The position numbers were made by a program, and so were the translations under genes. Below, piece by piece: positions 6,631 to 14,228 of a stretch of 40,448 nt of DNA (the stretch's first letter is position 1; every line of letters begins with the position of its first letter). This DNA is from a virus. The notes beneath the pieces are model-generated. The model searched no databases, had not been told where the DNA came from, and saw only the letters and a program-made list of their open reading frames with translations. The stretch is from the IMG/VR virus record IMGVR_UViG_3300047316_000051, positions 1-40,448 of that record. One strand, 5' to 3'.

Positions 6631-6655
6631 GCGTTTATTTCAGTTGCGCTGAAAT
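6603..6655. promoter_or_regulatory. Cluster of operator-like palindromes in the divergent region
   Basis: Three short inverted repeats: CGTAA-G-TTACG (6603-6613, overlapping the -10), TACGG-CATAT-CCGTA (6610-6624, exactly inside the promoter spacer) and ATTTCAG-TTGCG-CTGAAAT (6637-6655). All lie in the AT-rich gap between the divergent genes, next to a ribbon-helix-helix-like gene whose product is a natural candidate to bind them. Rightward promoter elements here are weak or not recognisable. Confidence 0.5.
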
Positions 6656-6677
6656 TATTTTCGTGGCATCCTAGGGC

Positions 6678-6851
6678 ATGACCAAAGCCACATTGGGCCG
6701 TCCACGGCTCAAGAATCCCCGCACGAAGGGTATTTTGCTGAAATTGACGAAGGCGGAGCACGCCGAAGTGCTCCGATTGGCCGATGGGCGACCGCTCGCA
6801 GCCTTCCTACGTGTCAACGTCTTGACCCATCTGGCGACCTGTCCGCGATGA
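6678..6851 (+). CDS. Ribbon-helix-helix-like small regulator, 57 aa
   Basis: ATG at 6678, TGA at 6849-6851 overlapping the next ATG (ATGA). A basic N-terminus (MTKATLGRPRLKNPRTK) leads into GILLKLTKAEHAEVLRLADG and RPLAAFLRVNVLTHL: a strand followed by two helices, the pattern of Arc/CopG-type ribbon-helix-helix repressors. It is the first rightward gene and lies beside the palindromes of the divergent control region, so autoregulation or control of the leftward promoter is likely. The family call rests on pattern only. Confidence 0.6.
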   Translation: MTKATLGRPRLKNPRTKGILLKLTKAEHAEVLRLADGRPLAAFLRVNVLTHLATCPR

Positions 6852-7063
6852 TCCCCCGCCGCCAGTGTCTGGACTGCGCCGTGACGCTGTTCCGGCCCAA
6901 AGCCCACCGCTGCCATGCGTGCGGCGTGAAACACCGGAACGCGGCCGCCGCGCGGAGTCATCGGAAGGTGCGCGAATCGCCTATCGATCTGCCGGACCAT
7001 GTGATCGAGGCGACACTGGCGCGGCTTGAACTGACGCGACGGTTGCGCCGCGTGTCGTGGTAA
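6848..7063 (+). CDS. Zinc-ribbon protein, 71 aa
   Basis: Coupled to the preceding gene by ATGA. CLDCAVTLF and HRCHACGVKH give a CxxC...CxxC ribbon at about residues 7-25, followed by a basic stretch (RNAAAARSHRKVRES) and a helical end. This resembles the small His-Cys/ribbon proteins near phage replication genes. DNA or RNA binding is likely; the role is unknown. Confidence 0.65.
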   Translation: MIPRRQCLDCAVTLFRPKAHRCHACGVKHRNAAAARSHRKVRESPIDLPDHVIEATLARLELTRRLRRVSW

Positions 7064-7081
7064 AGTCCCGGTTGACACGGT

Positions 7082-7312
7082 ATGACACGGGCCACTTGGC
7101 ACATTCTTGACCGCGGCAACGTCCCGCTTTCAGGCGGCGGCGTGCATGACGTCGAGTTCGACTGCCCTGGCTGTGGCCGCTCCGCCCTTCTCCCCGTCGT
7201 CGGCCTCGAGCTCGCCCAGATCGGCGGCGGCGGGATCGTCTTCGATGTCGGTCCGCACGCCATGCCGGCGCATGTGCGCTGTCGCGCCTGTCGGCGCCAT
7301 TTCGAGTATTGA
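7082..7312 (+). CDS. Zinc-ribbon protein, 76 aa
   Basis: Starts ATG 7082 after a short gap that contains a 10-nt-spaced direct repeat of tgacacgg (7073-7080 and 7083-7090, the second copy inside the start). CPGCGRSALLPVV and VRCRACRRHFEY give a four-cysteine ribbon split by a long beta hairpin (GLELAQIGGGGIVFDVG). Function unknown. Confidence 0.65.
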   Translation: MTRATWHILDRGNVPLSGGGVHDVEFDCPGCGRSALLPVVGLELAQIGGGGIVFDVGPHAMPAHVRCRACRRHFEY

Positions 7313-7316
7313 CCCC

Positions 7317-8186
7317 ATGTATGGAAAATTCTTCGCGTCAACCTTCACGGGTTCCATGTTTGGCGCTGGCGCAGATGTGTTCGCGGTCTGGGGTTACGTT
7401 ATTGCCAATGCCGTCAACGGCTCGGTCGAGCTCAACCCGGCGCTCCTCGCGGCCGTGCTGGGCATGACGGCCGCCGAGGTTGTGGCCGCGATTGAGAAGC
7501 TCGCTAGTCCGGACATCAAAAGCCGCAGTCCCGCCGAAGATGGCCGGCGCATCATGGCGGAGTCAGGCTTTCAATACGCCGTGATCAACCACGGCACCTA
7601 CCGGGCCATCAAAAACGAGGACGACCGCCGGGCCTACAACCGAGAGGCGAAACGACGGGAACGCGCCAAGTCATCCGATGTCAAACGGGTTGTCATTGAC
7701 AAAGACGAGATGTCAAACATGTCAGCCCATACAGAAGCAGAAGCAGATACAGAAGCAGAGAAGATCAAAACCCTTCCTCAAACAGCATCTCGACCATCGC
7801 CCAAGGCGAGCCTTCGCAAAGAGCGCTCAGCGACGGTTGACCCTCCCGATTTCGTCATCTTCTGGAACGCCTACCCGAGACGCACCGGCAAAGGCGCAGC
7901 CCTCAAAGCATGGGCGAAGCACACGCCCACCCTCTCGGCCGTCCTGAAAGCCCTCGACTGGCAAGCCAGACAGCCCGCCTGGACGAAGGACAACGGCCAG
8001 TTCATACCCCACCCCGCCACCTGGCTCAACCGCCAAGGCTGGGATGACGAACCCTTTCACGCCCCACACCCCACCAGCCACACGCACGTCGACTGGAAGG
8101 CCGAGTGCGCTATCATCCACGGCGGCACCTGCAAGAGCCGTTACTTTCACGAACTCATGGCCAAACCAGAGCAGGACGTCAAATGA
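7317..8186 (+). CDS. Replication initiation / helicase-loader-like protein, 289 aa
   Basis: The ATG at 7317 is chosen because upstream in-frame sequence overlaps the zinc-ribbon gene. Residues 1-100 form a winged-helix-like N-terminus as in phage replication proteins (YGKFFASTFTGSMFGAGADV; AAVLGMTAAEVVAAIEKLAS; GFQYAVINHGTYRAIKNEDD). A basic and then Glu/Thr-rich linker follows. The C-terminus (FWNAYPRRTGKGAALKAWAK ... QFIPHPATWLNRQGWDDEP) is the module seen in many phage O-like replication proteins and helicase loaders. It would recruit the host helicase to phage DNA. No phage helicase or polymerase is present in the window. Confidence 0.75.
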   Translation: MYGKFFASTFTGSMFGAGADVFAVWGYVIANAVNGSVELNPALLAAVLGMTAAEVVAAIEKLASPDIKSRSPAEDGRRIMAESGFQYAVINHGTYRAIKNEDDRRAYNREAKRRERAKSSDVKRVVIDKDEMSNMSAHTEAEADTEAEKIKTLPQTASRPSPKASLRKERSATVDPPDFVIFWNAYPRRTGKGAALKAWAKHTPTLSAVLKALDWQARQPAWTKDNGQFIPHPATWLNRQGWDDEPFHAPHPTSHTHVDWKAECAIIHGGTCKSRYFHELMAKPEQDVK

Positions 8187-8443
8187 ACCAGCGCGACGAC
8201 ATCACGCCAGCCGAGACCGACATCAAGTGGCTCAGTGCCGCCGATGCCCTCGACGGATGGCTCGACCGTCACCCCGAACACGCCAAAGCCCTCGTTCTCG
8301 CCGGCCAAGAACTCATGGCGCGACGTCAGGCCGCGATGATTGTGCCGACCGCCGAAGAACAGAACCGTAAGCCGCAGCGTCCGGACGTGAACACGCCGCG
8401 CTATCGGCTCAGGCTCCCCATCAAGCCACGTCGGCTGCTGTAA
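8183..8443 (+). CDS. Hypothetical protein, 86 aa
   Basis: ATG overlaps the TGA of the replication gene. Mostly helical (KWLSAADALDGWLDRHPEHA, KALVLAGQELMARRQAAM) with a basic C-terminus (RYRLRLPIKPRRLL). It lies between the replication initiator and the terminase small subunit. No family recognised. Confidence 0.6.
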   Translation: MNQRDDITPAETDIKWLSAADALDGWLDRHPEHAKALVLAGQELMARRQAAMIVPTAEEQNRKPQRPDVNTPRYRLRLPIKPRRLL

Positions 8444-8459
8444 CTGATAAAACTGGTTT

Positions 8460-8894
8460 ATGGGCAAAAACGGCGGACCACGACCCGGCAGCGGCCGTCC
8501 CAAAGGCTCACTGAGCGCTCAGACGCTCGAACGGCGTGCGGCTGAGGCCAAGGTGCTCCAGAAGCACGCGCTCACGGCACAGCGCGTCTTGGAGGAAATC
8601 GCGCTCCACTCGTTCTCGAACGTTCAGGACCTATTCGACGAGGCCGGCAACCTCAAGCCCATCCACACGCTGACCCGAGCCCAGGCGGCCGCCATCTCAA
8701 GCTTCGAGGTCATCAAGAAGAACGCCGAGGCCGGCGACGGGGTGACGGACGTGGTTCACAAGGTCCGGGTGGTGGACAAGCTGAAGACGCTCGAACTGCT
8801 CGCGAAGCACTTCGCGCTCCTGACCGAGAAACTGGACGTCAAAGGCGAGTTCACGTTCGGATGGAAGGGCACACCGCCGGAGGGGAAGCCGTGA
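8460..8894 (+). CDS. terS: Terminase small subunit, 144 aa
   Basis: It begins MGKNGGPRPGSGRPKGSLSA, the Gly/Arg/Pro-rich AT-hook-like start common in phage small terminases. Next is a long helix region (TAQRVLEEIALHSFSNVQDL ... LTRAQAAAISSFEVIKKNAE) and the VHKVRVVDKLKTLELLAKHF segment typical of the Terminase_2-like family. Small terminases form a ring that recognises the pac/cos site and activates the large subunit. It lies four small genes upstream of the large terminase. GTGA overlap with the next gene. Confidence 0.8.
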   Translation: MGKNGGPRPGSGRPKGSLSAQTLERRAAEAKVLQKHALTAQRVLEEIALHSFSNVQDLFDEAGNLKPIHTLTRAQAAAISSFEVIKKNAEAGDGVTDVVHKVRVVDKLKTLELLAKHFALLTEKLDVKGEFTFGWKGTPPEGKP

Positions 8895-9091
8895 AGATCT
8901 TGGTCCGCGTGGAAATCCTAGACGACGAGAACCGGCTCATGAGTGGCGGCTCGCGTGTGATCCCTCTGCCGTTTAAATTGACGCGCTGCGACCTGTCCGA
9001 CGTGATGGGGCCACTCATGCTCTCTGAGAAGGAACGCGTGGCTGAATACCTGCGCCGTCGCGCGATTCTGTTGCATCAGGAGAAGGTATGA
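8891..9091 (+). CDS. Hypothetical protein, 66 aa
   Basis: GTG at 8891-8893 overlaps the terminase-small stop, with GGAGGGGA upstream. It starts with a beta strand (KILVRVEILDDENRLMSGGS), has a second strand (RVIPLPFKLTRCDL) and ends in a helix (EKERVAEYLRRRAILLHQEK). It looks like a small alpha/beta virion or packaging accessory. Not recognised. Confidence 0.55.
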   Translation: MKILVRVEILDDENRLMSGGSRVIPLPFKLTRCDLSDVMGPLMLSEKERVAEYLRRRAILLHQEKV

Positions 9092-9315
9092 GCGACCGAA
9101 CGGACATGAGCATCGTCGCGTGCTTCCTTGCTAGGGCGCTGGTGGAGGCTGAATCAGCCAAACCGCTCACCATCATCGACCCGGACGGCAGAGTGGCGCC
9201 GACTGTGTATGACCCCGCAGACGGCATTGTTGCCGCTCTCTACACGTTCGCCGCGGCTCAAGGCATTGTCATTGACCGTTCGTTGGCGGTTGGCGAATGG
9301 GCACCTCGGCCATGA
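9088..9315 (+). CDS. Hypothetical protein, 75 aa
   Basis: ATGA overlap with the previous gene. Helical N-terminus (MSIVACFLARALVEAESAKP), then a beta-like middle (LTIIDPDGRVAPTVYDPADG) and a second helix. Not recognised; no metal or catalytic motif. Confidence 0.55.
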   Translation: MSDRTDMSIVACFLARALVEAESAKPLTIIDPDGRVAPTVYDPADGIVAALYTFAAAQGIVIDRSLAVGEWAPRP

Positions 9316-9479
9316 CGCGCGCCGCGTATCGCGCGTGTCCAGAATGTCATCAAGTCGGCGGCTACCACCTCTTCGGCTGTCCGGTCCAGTTGGAGATCAT
9401 GGTGTCGCGCGTGTTTCCGCCCGCGCGAGAACGCGACTGGCTGCCGAAGCCAGACGTCGATCAGTCAGGATTCGAGTAA
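9312..9479 (+). CDS. Small Cys-pair protein, 55 aa
   Basis: ATG 9312 overlaps the stop of the preceding gene. It starts MTRAAYRACPECHQVGGYHL and then FGCPVQ, giving CPEC plus a third cysteine and histidines as a probable zinc knuckle. The start resembles that of the next gene (MRKAAYRAF), which suggests two diverged copies. Confidence 0.55.
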   Translation: MTRAAYRACPECHQVGGYHLFGCPVQLEIMVSRVFPPARERDWLPKPDVDQSGFE

Positions 9480-9481
9480 CC

Positions 9482-9652
9482 ATGAGGAAGGCTGCATACC
9501 GCGCGTTCAAGTGCCGACTGGGCGTGCATCGGATGATTCCGTGGCGCTTTGTCAAATCCCAAGGCGTGTCGATTGTCGTGTTCACCGCTGACCGCTGTCG
9601 CGATTGCGGCCATCACCACCAGCACGGACCACGTCACACCCCGATAGCCTAA
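9482..9652 (+). CDS. Small basic Cys/His-rich protein, 56 aa
   Basis: ATG at 9482, stop TAA overlapping the terminase start (TAATG). It begins MRKAAYRAFKCRLGVHRMIP and ends TADRCRDCGHHHQHGPRHT: four cysteines or more in CR..CRDC with a run of histidines, a likely metal-binding fold. It is basic overall. A role in DNA packaging or as a nucleic-acid adaptor is possible only from position. Confidence 0.55.
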   Translation: MRKAAYRAFKCRLGVHRMIPWRFVKSQGVSIVVFTADRCRDCGHHHQHGPRHTPIA

Positions 9653-10938
9653 TGCCGCACGTGGAGTTAGATTACGAACCCAGGCCCCTCCAGTGGGCCT
9701 TACACGCCGCGCTCGACACCAACCGCTTCGTTGTCGCCGTCTGCCATCGCCGCTTCGGCAAGACCGTGTGCGCCGTGAACCAACTCATCAAAGGCGCCCT
9801 CACGTCCAAACGCCCACGGCCGCGTTACCACTACATCGCCCCCACGTTCCGGCAAGGCAAGGCCGCGTGCTGGGACTACCTGAAGCATTTCGCGTCATCC
9901 GTCCCGAACTGGGAGAAGAACGAATCGGAACTCCGCGTCGACTTCCCGAACGGCGGCCAGGTGCAGATCCTCGGCGCGGATAACCCTGACTCCATGCGTG
10001 GCATCTACTCAGATGGCGCGGTCTTTGATGAATACGGCCTCCAGCCGCCGAACGTCTTCACCGAGGTCATGCGCCCGGCGCTGGCCGACCGGATCGGCTG
10101 GGCCATGTTCATTGGCACGCCGAACGGGAAGAACCAGTTCTACGACATCGTCCAGCAGGCGAAGGGCACCGCGGCGGGATGGTTCTTTGCCGAGTATCGG
10201 GCCTCAGACACCGGCATCGTGGACCCGAAGGAACTCGAAGCGGCGCAAGCCGTGATGACGAAGGACGAATACCAGCAGGAGTTCGAGTGCAGCTTTGAGG
10301 CGAGCGTCAAGGGCGCGATCTACGCCGATGAGCTTCAGGATGCGCGAGCGGCGCAGCGGATGACGCGCGTGCCGTGGGAGCCGCTGCTCCCGGTCAACAC
10401 GGCTTGGGACTTAGGCGTCGGCGACTCAACCGCCATCTGGTTCAGCCAGTCGCTCTCAACCGGCGAGGTGCGGCTGGTGGACTACTACGAGGCGACCGGG
10501 GAGGGACTGCCGCACTACGCGCAGATGCTCAAGGCGAAGGGCTACGCCTACGACCGGCACATCGCGCCGCATGACATCCGGGTGCGGGAGTTCTCGTCGG
10601 GCCGGTCGCGGATGGAGACAGCGGCCAGCCTTGGCATCCACTTCGAGATCGCGCCGCAGATGTCGGTGGAGGAAGGCATCCACGCGGCCCGCATGCTGCT
10701 GCCGCGGTGCTACTTCGACGCCGAGCGGTGCAAGGCGGGGCTTGAAGCGCTGCAGCACTATCGGCGGGATTACAACTCTCGCCTGAATGAGTTCAAGCCG
10801 ACGGCGGTGCATGACTGGGCCGAGCATGGCGCGTCGGCGTTCCGGTATCTGGCGTTGACCGAGCGGGCGAAGGTGGCGAATCGGCCGAAGCAGCCGATGG
10901 TGCCCAAGCTCCGCGGCGACACCGCCTGGATGGGGTGA
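9652..10938 (+). CDS. terL: Terminase large subunit, 428 aa
   Basis: Start at ATG 9652, overlapping the previous stop, rather than the longer reading through that gene. ATPase: Walker A CHRRFGKT (31-38), Walker B VFDEY (124-128) and IGTPNGKNQFYD as coupling motif. The nuclease half has the first metal Asp in NTAWDLGVGD (Asp253), later MSVEEGIHAARMLLP and the closing HDWAEHGASAFRYL aspartate. These match Terminase_6-type motors. It pumps DNA into the prohead through the portal and cuts the concatemer. Full length for the family, with no visible defect. Confidence 0.93.
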   Translation: MPHVELDYEPRPLQWALHAALDTNRFVVAVCHRRFGKTVCAVNQLIKGALTSKRPRPRYHYIAPTFRQGKAACWDYLKHFASSVPNWEKNESELRVDFPNGGQVQILGADNPDSMRGIYSDGAVFDEYGLQPPNVFTEVMRPALADRIGWAMFIGTPNGKNQFYDIVQQAKGTAAGWFFAEYRASDTGIVDPKELEAAQAVMTKDEYQQEFECSFEASVKGAIYADELQDARAAQRMTRVPWEPLLPVNTAWDLGVGDSTAIWFSQSLSTGEVRLVDYYEATGEGLPHYAQMLKAKGYAYDRHIAPHDIRVREFSSGRSRMETAASLGIHFEIAPQMSVEEGIHAARMLLPRCYFDAERCKAGLEALQHYRRDYNSRLNEFKPTAVHDWAEHGASAFRYLALTERAKVANRPKQPMVPKLRGDTAWMG

Positions 10939-10943
10939 GGGTG

Positions 10944-10949
10944 TATAAT
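10944..10949 (+). promoter_or_regulatory. Perfect -10 hexamer before the portal operon
   Basis: TATAAT lies 8 bases before the ATG at 10958, so a transcript starting at the usual distance would begin at, or one or two bases before, that ATG. No convincing -35 is present 16-18 bases upstream, so the call is tentative. Confidence 0.35.
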
Positions 10950-10957
10950 CCCGCGCC

Positions 10958-11029
10958 ATGACGCCTGAACTCCGCGAAGCCATTTACCGGGCCGCCGTCG
11001 AGCAGTTGAAGCGCGACCTCGGCCAGTAA
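10958..11029 (+). CDS. 23-aa micro-gene upstream of the portal
   Basis: ATG at 10958, TAA at 11027-11029, 23 codons: MTPELREAIYRAAVEQLKRD plus LGQ, a single amphipathic helix. It sits just after a TATAAT and has no ribosome site, so it would be read leaderless if that promoter is active. The next gene begins 4 bases after its stop. Real translation is unproven. Confidence 0.35.
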   Translation: MTPELREAIYRAAVEQLKRDLGQ

Positions 11030-11032
11030 GCG

Positions 11033-11212
11033 ATGCCCACTAAGCGCACGCAGCGTGAGATTCGACGCGCCTTCGGGCCTGAAGCGATGCAGGTCATCGC
11101 GGAGTTGGCGGTTCGCGTCGAACGAATCGAGCGCGTCCTGGGATTGCCGGCTATGAACGTCTCCCCACGGAAACTTGTGAAGGCCAGCGTGCCCCCTGAG
11201 TCGGCCGCCTGA
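11033..11212 (+). CDS. Small helical protein upstream of the portal, 59 aa
   Basis: ATG at 11033, TGA at 11210-11212 overlapping the portal ATG (TGATG). Basic start (MPTKRTQREIRRAFGPEAMQ), then an amphipathic helix (VIAELAVRVERIERVLGLPA). Not recognised. Short genes in this place are common between terminase and portal in P22-like clusters. Confidence 0.55.
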   Translation: MPTKRTQREIRRAFGPEAMQVIAELAVRVERIERVLGLPAMNVSPRKLVKASVPPESAA

Positions 11213-13659
11213 TGGCTGTCCGCCGCGCTAACCGTCCGAAACGTCCCGATCCGAACGCGCGATCCGTGGCGGCCCGCTACACCCCGACCGGAGACGCGGA
11301 CTTCATCGCCCTCGCCCGGAAGCGGTTCAAGCAGGCGGAGTCGGCCGACGAAGAACAGCGCGAGCGGGAACTCGAGGACTTAGAGTTCTACGCCGGCAAG
11401 CAGTGGCCGCAGGATGTCCTGAACGCGCGGGAAGGCCAGCCAGGAAACGCGCAGTCCGGGCTGCCTCCGGTGCCGGCTCGACCGTCGCTCACTATCAACA
11501 AGGTTCGCGCCCCTGTCCGGGCGGTGCTGAACCAGGAACGTCAGTCGGAGCTCGGCGTGCAAGTCATCGCGGCCGATGACTTTGGCGAAGGCGTCGGGCC
11601 GCAGGTGAGCGACGAGGAACTCGAACTCCGCGAAGGACTCGTCCGCCGGATTCAGCGCGACAGTCAGGCGCAGGATGCGCGGTCGTGGGCCTTTGCGCGG
11701 GCCGTCATTGCGGGCCGTGGCTACTGGCGCGTGATGACGAAGTTCGCGCCAGGCCGGAGCGCCGATCAGGACATCGTGATCGAGCGGCTCTACAACCAGG
11801 CGTCCGTCAGTCTCGACCCGGCGCACGAACAACCGGATGGGTCGGACGCGGCGTGGGGCTTCATCGGGTCCGACATCCCGTATGAGCAATACGTCCGCGA
11901 TTACGGCGAACTCGACGGCGCGAAGAATCCCGTCTCTGCCGCCTCCGCGAACGAATGGCGGGCGCTGGGCGACGAGCTGCCTGGCTGGTTCTCGACGGAG
12001 CGGGAGACGCGGTCGGCGCGGATTGTCGAGTATTGGTATACCGATTACGAATCGACCGAGCTCGTGCATCTAATGGACGGTCGCGCGGTGCCGAAGGCCG
12101 AGATGGTCGAAGGCGTGGACGTGCCGGACCTGGACGAAGACGGCGCGCTGCAGACGCATACCGAGACGACCAAGCGGATCAAGTGGGTCAAGATGGACGG
12201 CGTCCAGATCCTCGACGAGACGGACTGGCCCGGTCAGTATCTGCCGATCGTGAAGGTCGTCGGCGAAGAATTGCAGCCGTTCGATTCGCAGCGGCGAAGC
12301 GAAGGACTTGTCAGGCCATCACGGGACTCGCAGCGGTCCTATAACGTGATGGTGAGCAAGTGGGTCGAGCAGATCGGCCTCGCCCCGATTCCGCCGTGGA
12401 TGGGGCCGGCCGGGTTCGATGAAGGCTTCGAGCAGGAGTATGCGCTCGCCAACACCCGCGCGCTCTCCGCCTTGCATTACAACTTCGAAGTGAACGGCAA
12501 GCCGCTGCCGGCCCCGCCGACCCGCACGCCGATCACGACCGAGATTCAGGCGATTGCGGCCTCGGTCCAGTTGTTCGACCAGTCGATCCGAGACACGACG
12601 GCGGTGCCTGATGTCACACTCGGCAACATCGATCCCGCGCTGAAGCGGGCGGGCGCTGGGGGCATCAAGGCGGCCCTCGACCAGGCGCAGCAGGGCACGT
12701 CGCACTTCCTCGACAATTTGCAGCGGTCGATTCGGTATGAGGGACTGATCATCAACGACCTGCTGTATCCGATTTACGGTCGGAAGGGTCGCATCGCCCG
12801 CATGATGGCCCCGTCCGGCGAGACGCAGGCCGTGCCGCTCCACGTGCCATTCGTGCCGCACCCAGAGACGCAGCAGCCGATGACGGCGGTGCCGCATCCG
12901 ATGCCTGGGATGCCGCCGATGCCGGTGCCGGGGAACCATCCGCAGGCCAAGCTCTACACGCTCACGAAGGGCGCGGCGTTCAACGTGACGATCAACGTCA
13001 CGAAGAACAAAGACACGCGCCGCGAGCAGGTCGAATCGCTGCTGTCCACTATCGTGCAGGCCGATCCGGGGCAGTTGGCGATTGTCGGGGACTTGCTCTT
13101 CAAGTATTCCGACGCCGAGGGTCACGAAGAACTCGAGGACCGCTACAAGGCGATGTTGGCGCCCCCGATTCAGGCGATTGTCAACAAGGGCGCGGCGCCT
13201 GATCCGAAGCAACTACAGGCGCAGATTGCCCAGTTGCAGGGCCAGTTGAAGCAGATACAGCCGTTGGCCGATGCGAATCAGGCCAAGGTCGTCATCGCGC
13301 GTGAGAAGAACCAGACGGACCTCAAGGAAGCCGACATCAACGCGCAGGCCAAGGTCGTCGTCGCGGAGATTTCGGCCAAGTCTGAGCAGATGCTCGCGGA
13401 CGTGAAGGCGCAGATGCAGGTCTTGTCGGTGCTCATCAACACGGTCAAAGAGGAACGGCTGGCCGAGAAGCAGCACGCGCATGAAGCCTTGAAGGCACTG
13501 CACGGGGCGGCGCATGACGTGGGCCTCGCGTCGATGACGCACGCGCACGACACGCTCCAGGCCGCGCAGGATCATCAGAATATGCTCGAGCAGGGACAGC
13601 AGGCGGCCGATCTTGCGCCGCCGCCGATGGGAACTGACCAATCGGGAGTCGCACCGTGA
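11212..13659 (+). CDS. Portal protein, P22 gp1-like, 815 aa
   Basis: An acidic, helical N-terminus (FIALARKRFKQAESADEEQR, LEFYAGKQWP) and RPSLTINKVRAPVRAVLNQE match P22-type portals, as do the following ARSWAFARAVIAGRGYWRVM and the Asp-rich wing. PPWMGPAGFDEGFEQEYALA and TTEIQAIAASVQLFDQSIRD belong to the stem/clip region. Residues about 660-790 are a very long Gln/Ala/Glu-rich helix (QLQAQIAQLQGQLKQIQPLA onward), like the P22 helical barrel. The dodecamer is the DNA channel, bound by terminase during packaging and then by the gp4-like adaptor. P22 gp1 is about 725 residues, so this one is somewhat longer, mainly in the C-terminal barrel. Confidence 0.88.
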   Translation: MAVRRANRPKRPDPNARSVAARYTPTGDADFIALARKRFKQAESADEEQRERELEDLEFYAGKQWPQDVLNAREGQPGNAQSGLPPVPARPSLTINKVRAPVRAVLNQERQSELGVQVIAADDFGEGVGPQVSDEELELREGLVRRIQRDSQAQDARSWAFARAVIAGRGYWRVMTKFAPGRSADQDIVIERLYNQASVSLDPAHEQPDGSDAAWGFIGSDIPYEQYVRDYGELDGAKNPVSAASANEWRALGDELPGWFSTERETRSARIVEYWYTDYESTELVHLMDGRAVPKAEMVEGVDVPDLDEDGALQTHTETTKRIKWVKMDGVQILDETDWPGQYLPIVKVVGEELQPFDSQRRSEGLVRPSRDSQRSYNVMVSKWVEQIGLAPIPPWMGPAGFDEGFEQEYALANTRALSALHYNFEVNGKPLPAPPTRTPITTEIQAIAASVQLFDQSIRDTTAVPDVTLGNIDPALKRAGAGGIKAALDQAQQGTSHFLDNLQRSIRYEGLIINDLLYPIYGRKGRIARMMAPSGETQAVPLHVPFVPHPETQQPMTAVPHPMPGMPPMPVPGNHPQAKLYTLTKGAAFNVTINVTKNKDTRREQVESLLSTIVQADPGQLAIVGDLLFKYSDAEGHEELEDRYKAMLAPPIQAIVNKGAAPDPKQLQAQIAQLQGQLKQIQPLADANQAKVVIAREKNQTDLKEADINAQAKVVVAEISAKSEQMLADVKAQMQVLSVLINTVKEERLAEKQHAHEALKALHGAAHDVGLASMTHAHDTLQAAQDHQNMLEQGQQAADLAPPPMGTDQSGVAP

Positions 13660-13952
13660 TGTCACTAGTCGTCTCGTTCGCGGCTCTCTGCGTTTCAATC
13701 TATGCTGCGGTCCTTGTGAGGCGGTCTGAGCGATCGCTGCGGTCAACATCAAACGCCACATCCAGACATGCCAAGCTCGCTCTGCAACGACTGAATGCCT
13801 TAAACGCCACGGTTTCTCTCGTCGCCAAGGTGCAATCGTCCATCCTGCCCGTTGCTCCGCGTGCGGCCTCTCGTCCGCAGAAAGCGCATTGGAACGTGAT
13901 CGACCAAAGCAAACTGACGAAGGAAGAACTGGAGAAGATCGTCAATGGCTAA
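13659..13952 (+). CDS. Small membrane-anchored protein, 97 aa
   Basis: ATG 13659 overlaps the portal TGA; a GTG three bases earlier in the same frame is an alternative. It starts with a hydrophobic segment (SLVVSFAALCVSIYAAVLV) followed by a basic stretch (RRSERSLRSTSNATSRHAKL) and a charged C-terminus (KLTKEELEKIVNG). Topology is probably N-out with a cytoplasmic tail. Unknown function; it sits between the portal and the scaffold region. Confidence 0.6.
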   Translation: MSLVVSFAALCVSIYAAVLVRRSERSLRSTSNATSRHAKLALQRLNALNATVSLVAKVQSSILPVAPRAASRPQKAHWNVIDQSKLTKEELEKIVNG

Positions 13953-14220
13953 ACTGACACCAGCGCGCCGTAAGATGTTGCCCGCCTCGGTCTTTGCCGG
14001 TCCAGGACGCAGTTACCCGGTCGATACGCCGGGTCGTGCGCGAGCCGCGGCAGGTTTCGCCGCGATGCACCATGCGCCGGCCGCGGTGAAGGCCAAGATC
14101 AAGCAGAAGGCGAAGCGACTGGGCGAGCAGCACGACCCGATTGGCGAGATGCCGCGGGTGCATGAGCGGCACATGTCGCAGATGGGCCGGTTGCGCGCGC
14201 TCGGCGGGAAGATGTGCTAG
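13945..14220 (+). CDS. Hypothetical head-region protein, 91 aa
   Basis: Overlaps the previous gene by 8 bases. It begins with the KLTPARRKMLPASVFAGPGR pattern followed by SYPVDTPGRARAAAGFA, which I associate with small proteins encoded between portal and capsid in many phages (KLPASxFAGPGRSxPV type). The C-terminus is basic and helical and ends GRLRALGGKMC. The next gene ends with a similar LRALGG tail. Confidence 0.65.
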   Translation: MAKLTPARRKMLPASVFAGPGRSYPVDTPGRARAAAGFAAMHHAPAAVKAKIKQKAKRLGEQHDPIGEMPRVHERHMSQMGRLRALGGKMC

Positions 14221-14228
14221 GAGACGAT

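Noticed and set aside
7066-7090. Promoter from TTGACA at 7072-7077
   Set aside because: No -10 at 16-18 bases; the motif comes from a tgacacgg repeat that runs into the start codon.
12319-13212. Long minus-strand frame under the portal gene (297 codons)
   Set aside because: Antisense shadow in GC-rich DNA; Arg/His/Leu-rich with no motif, and the portal on the other strand is certain.
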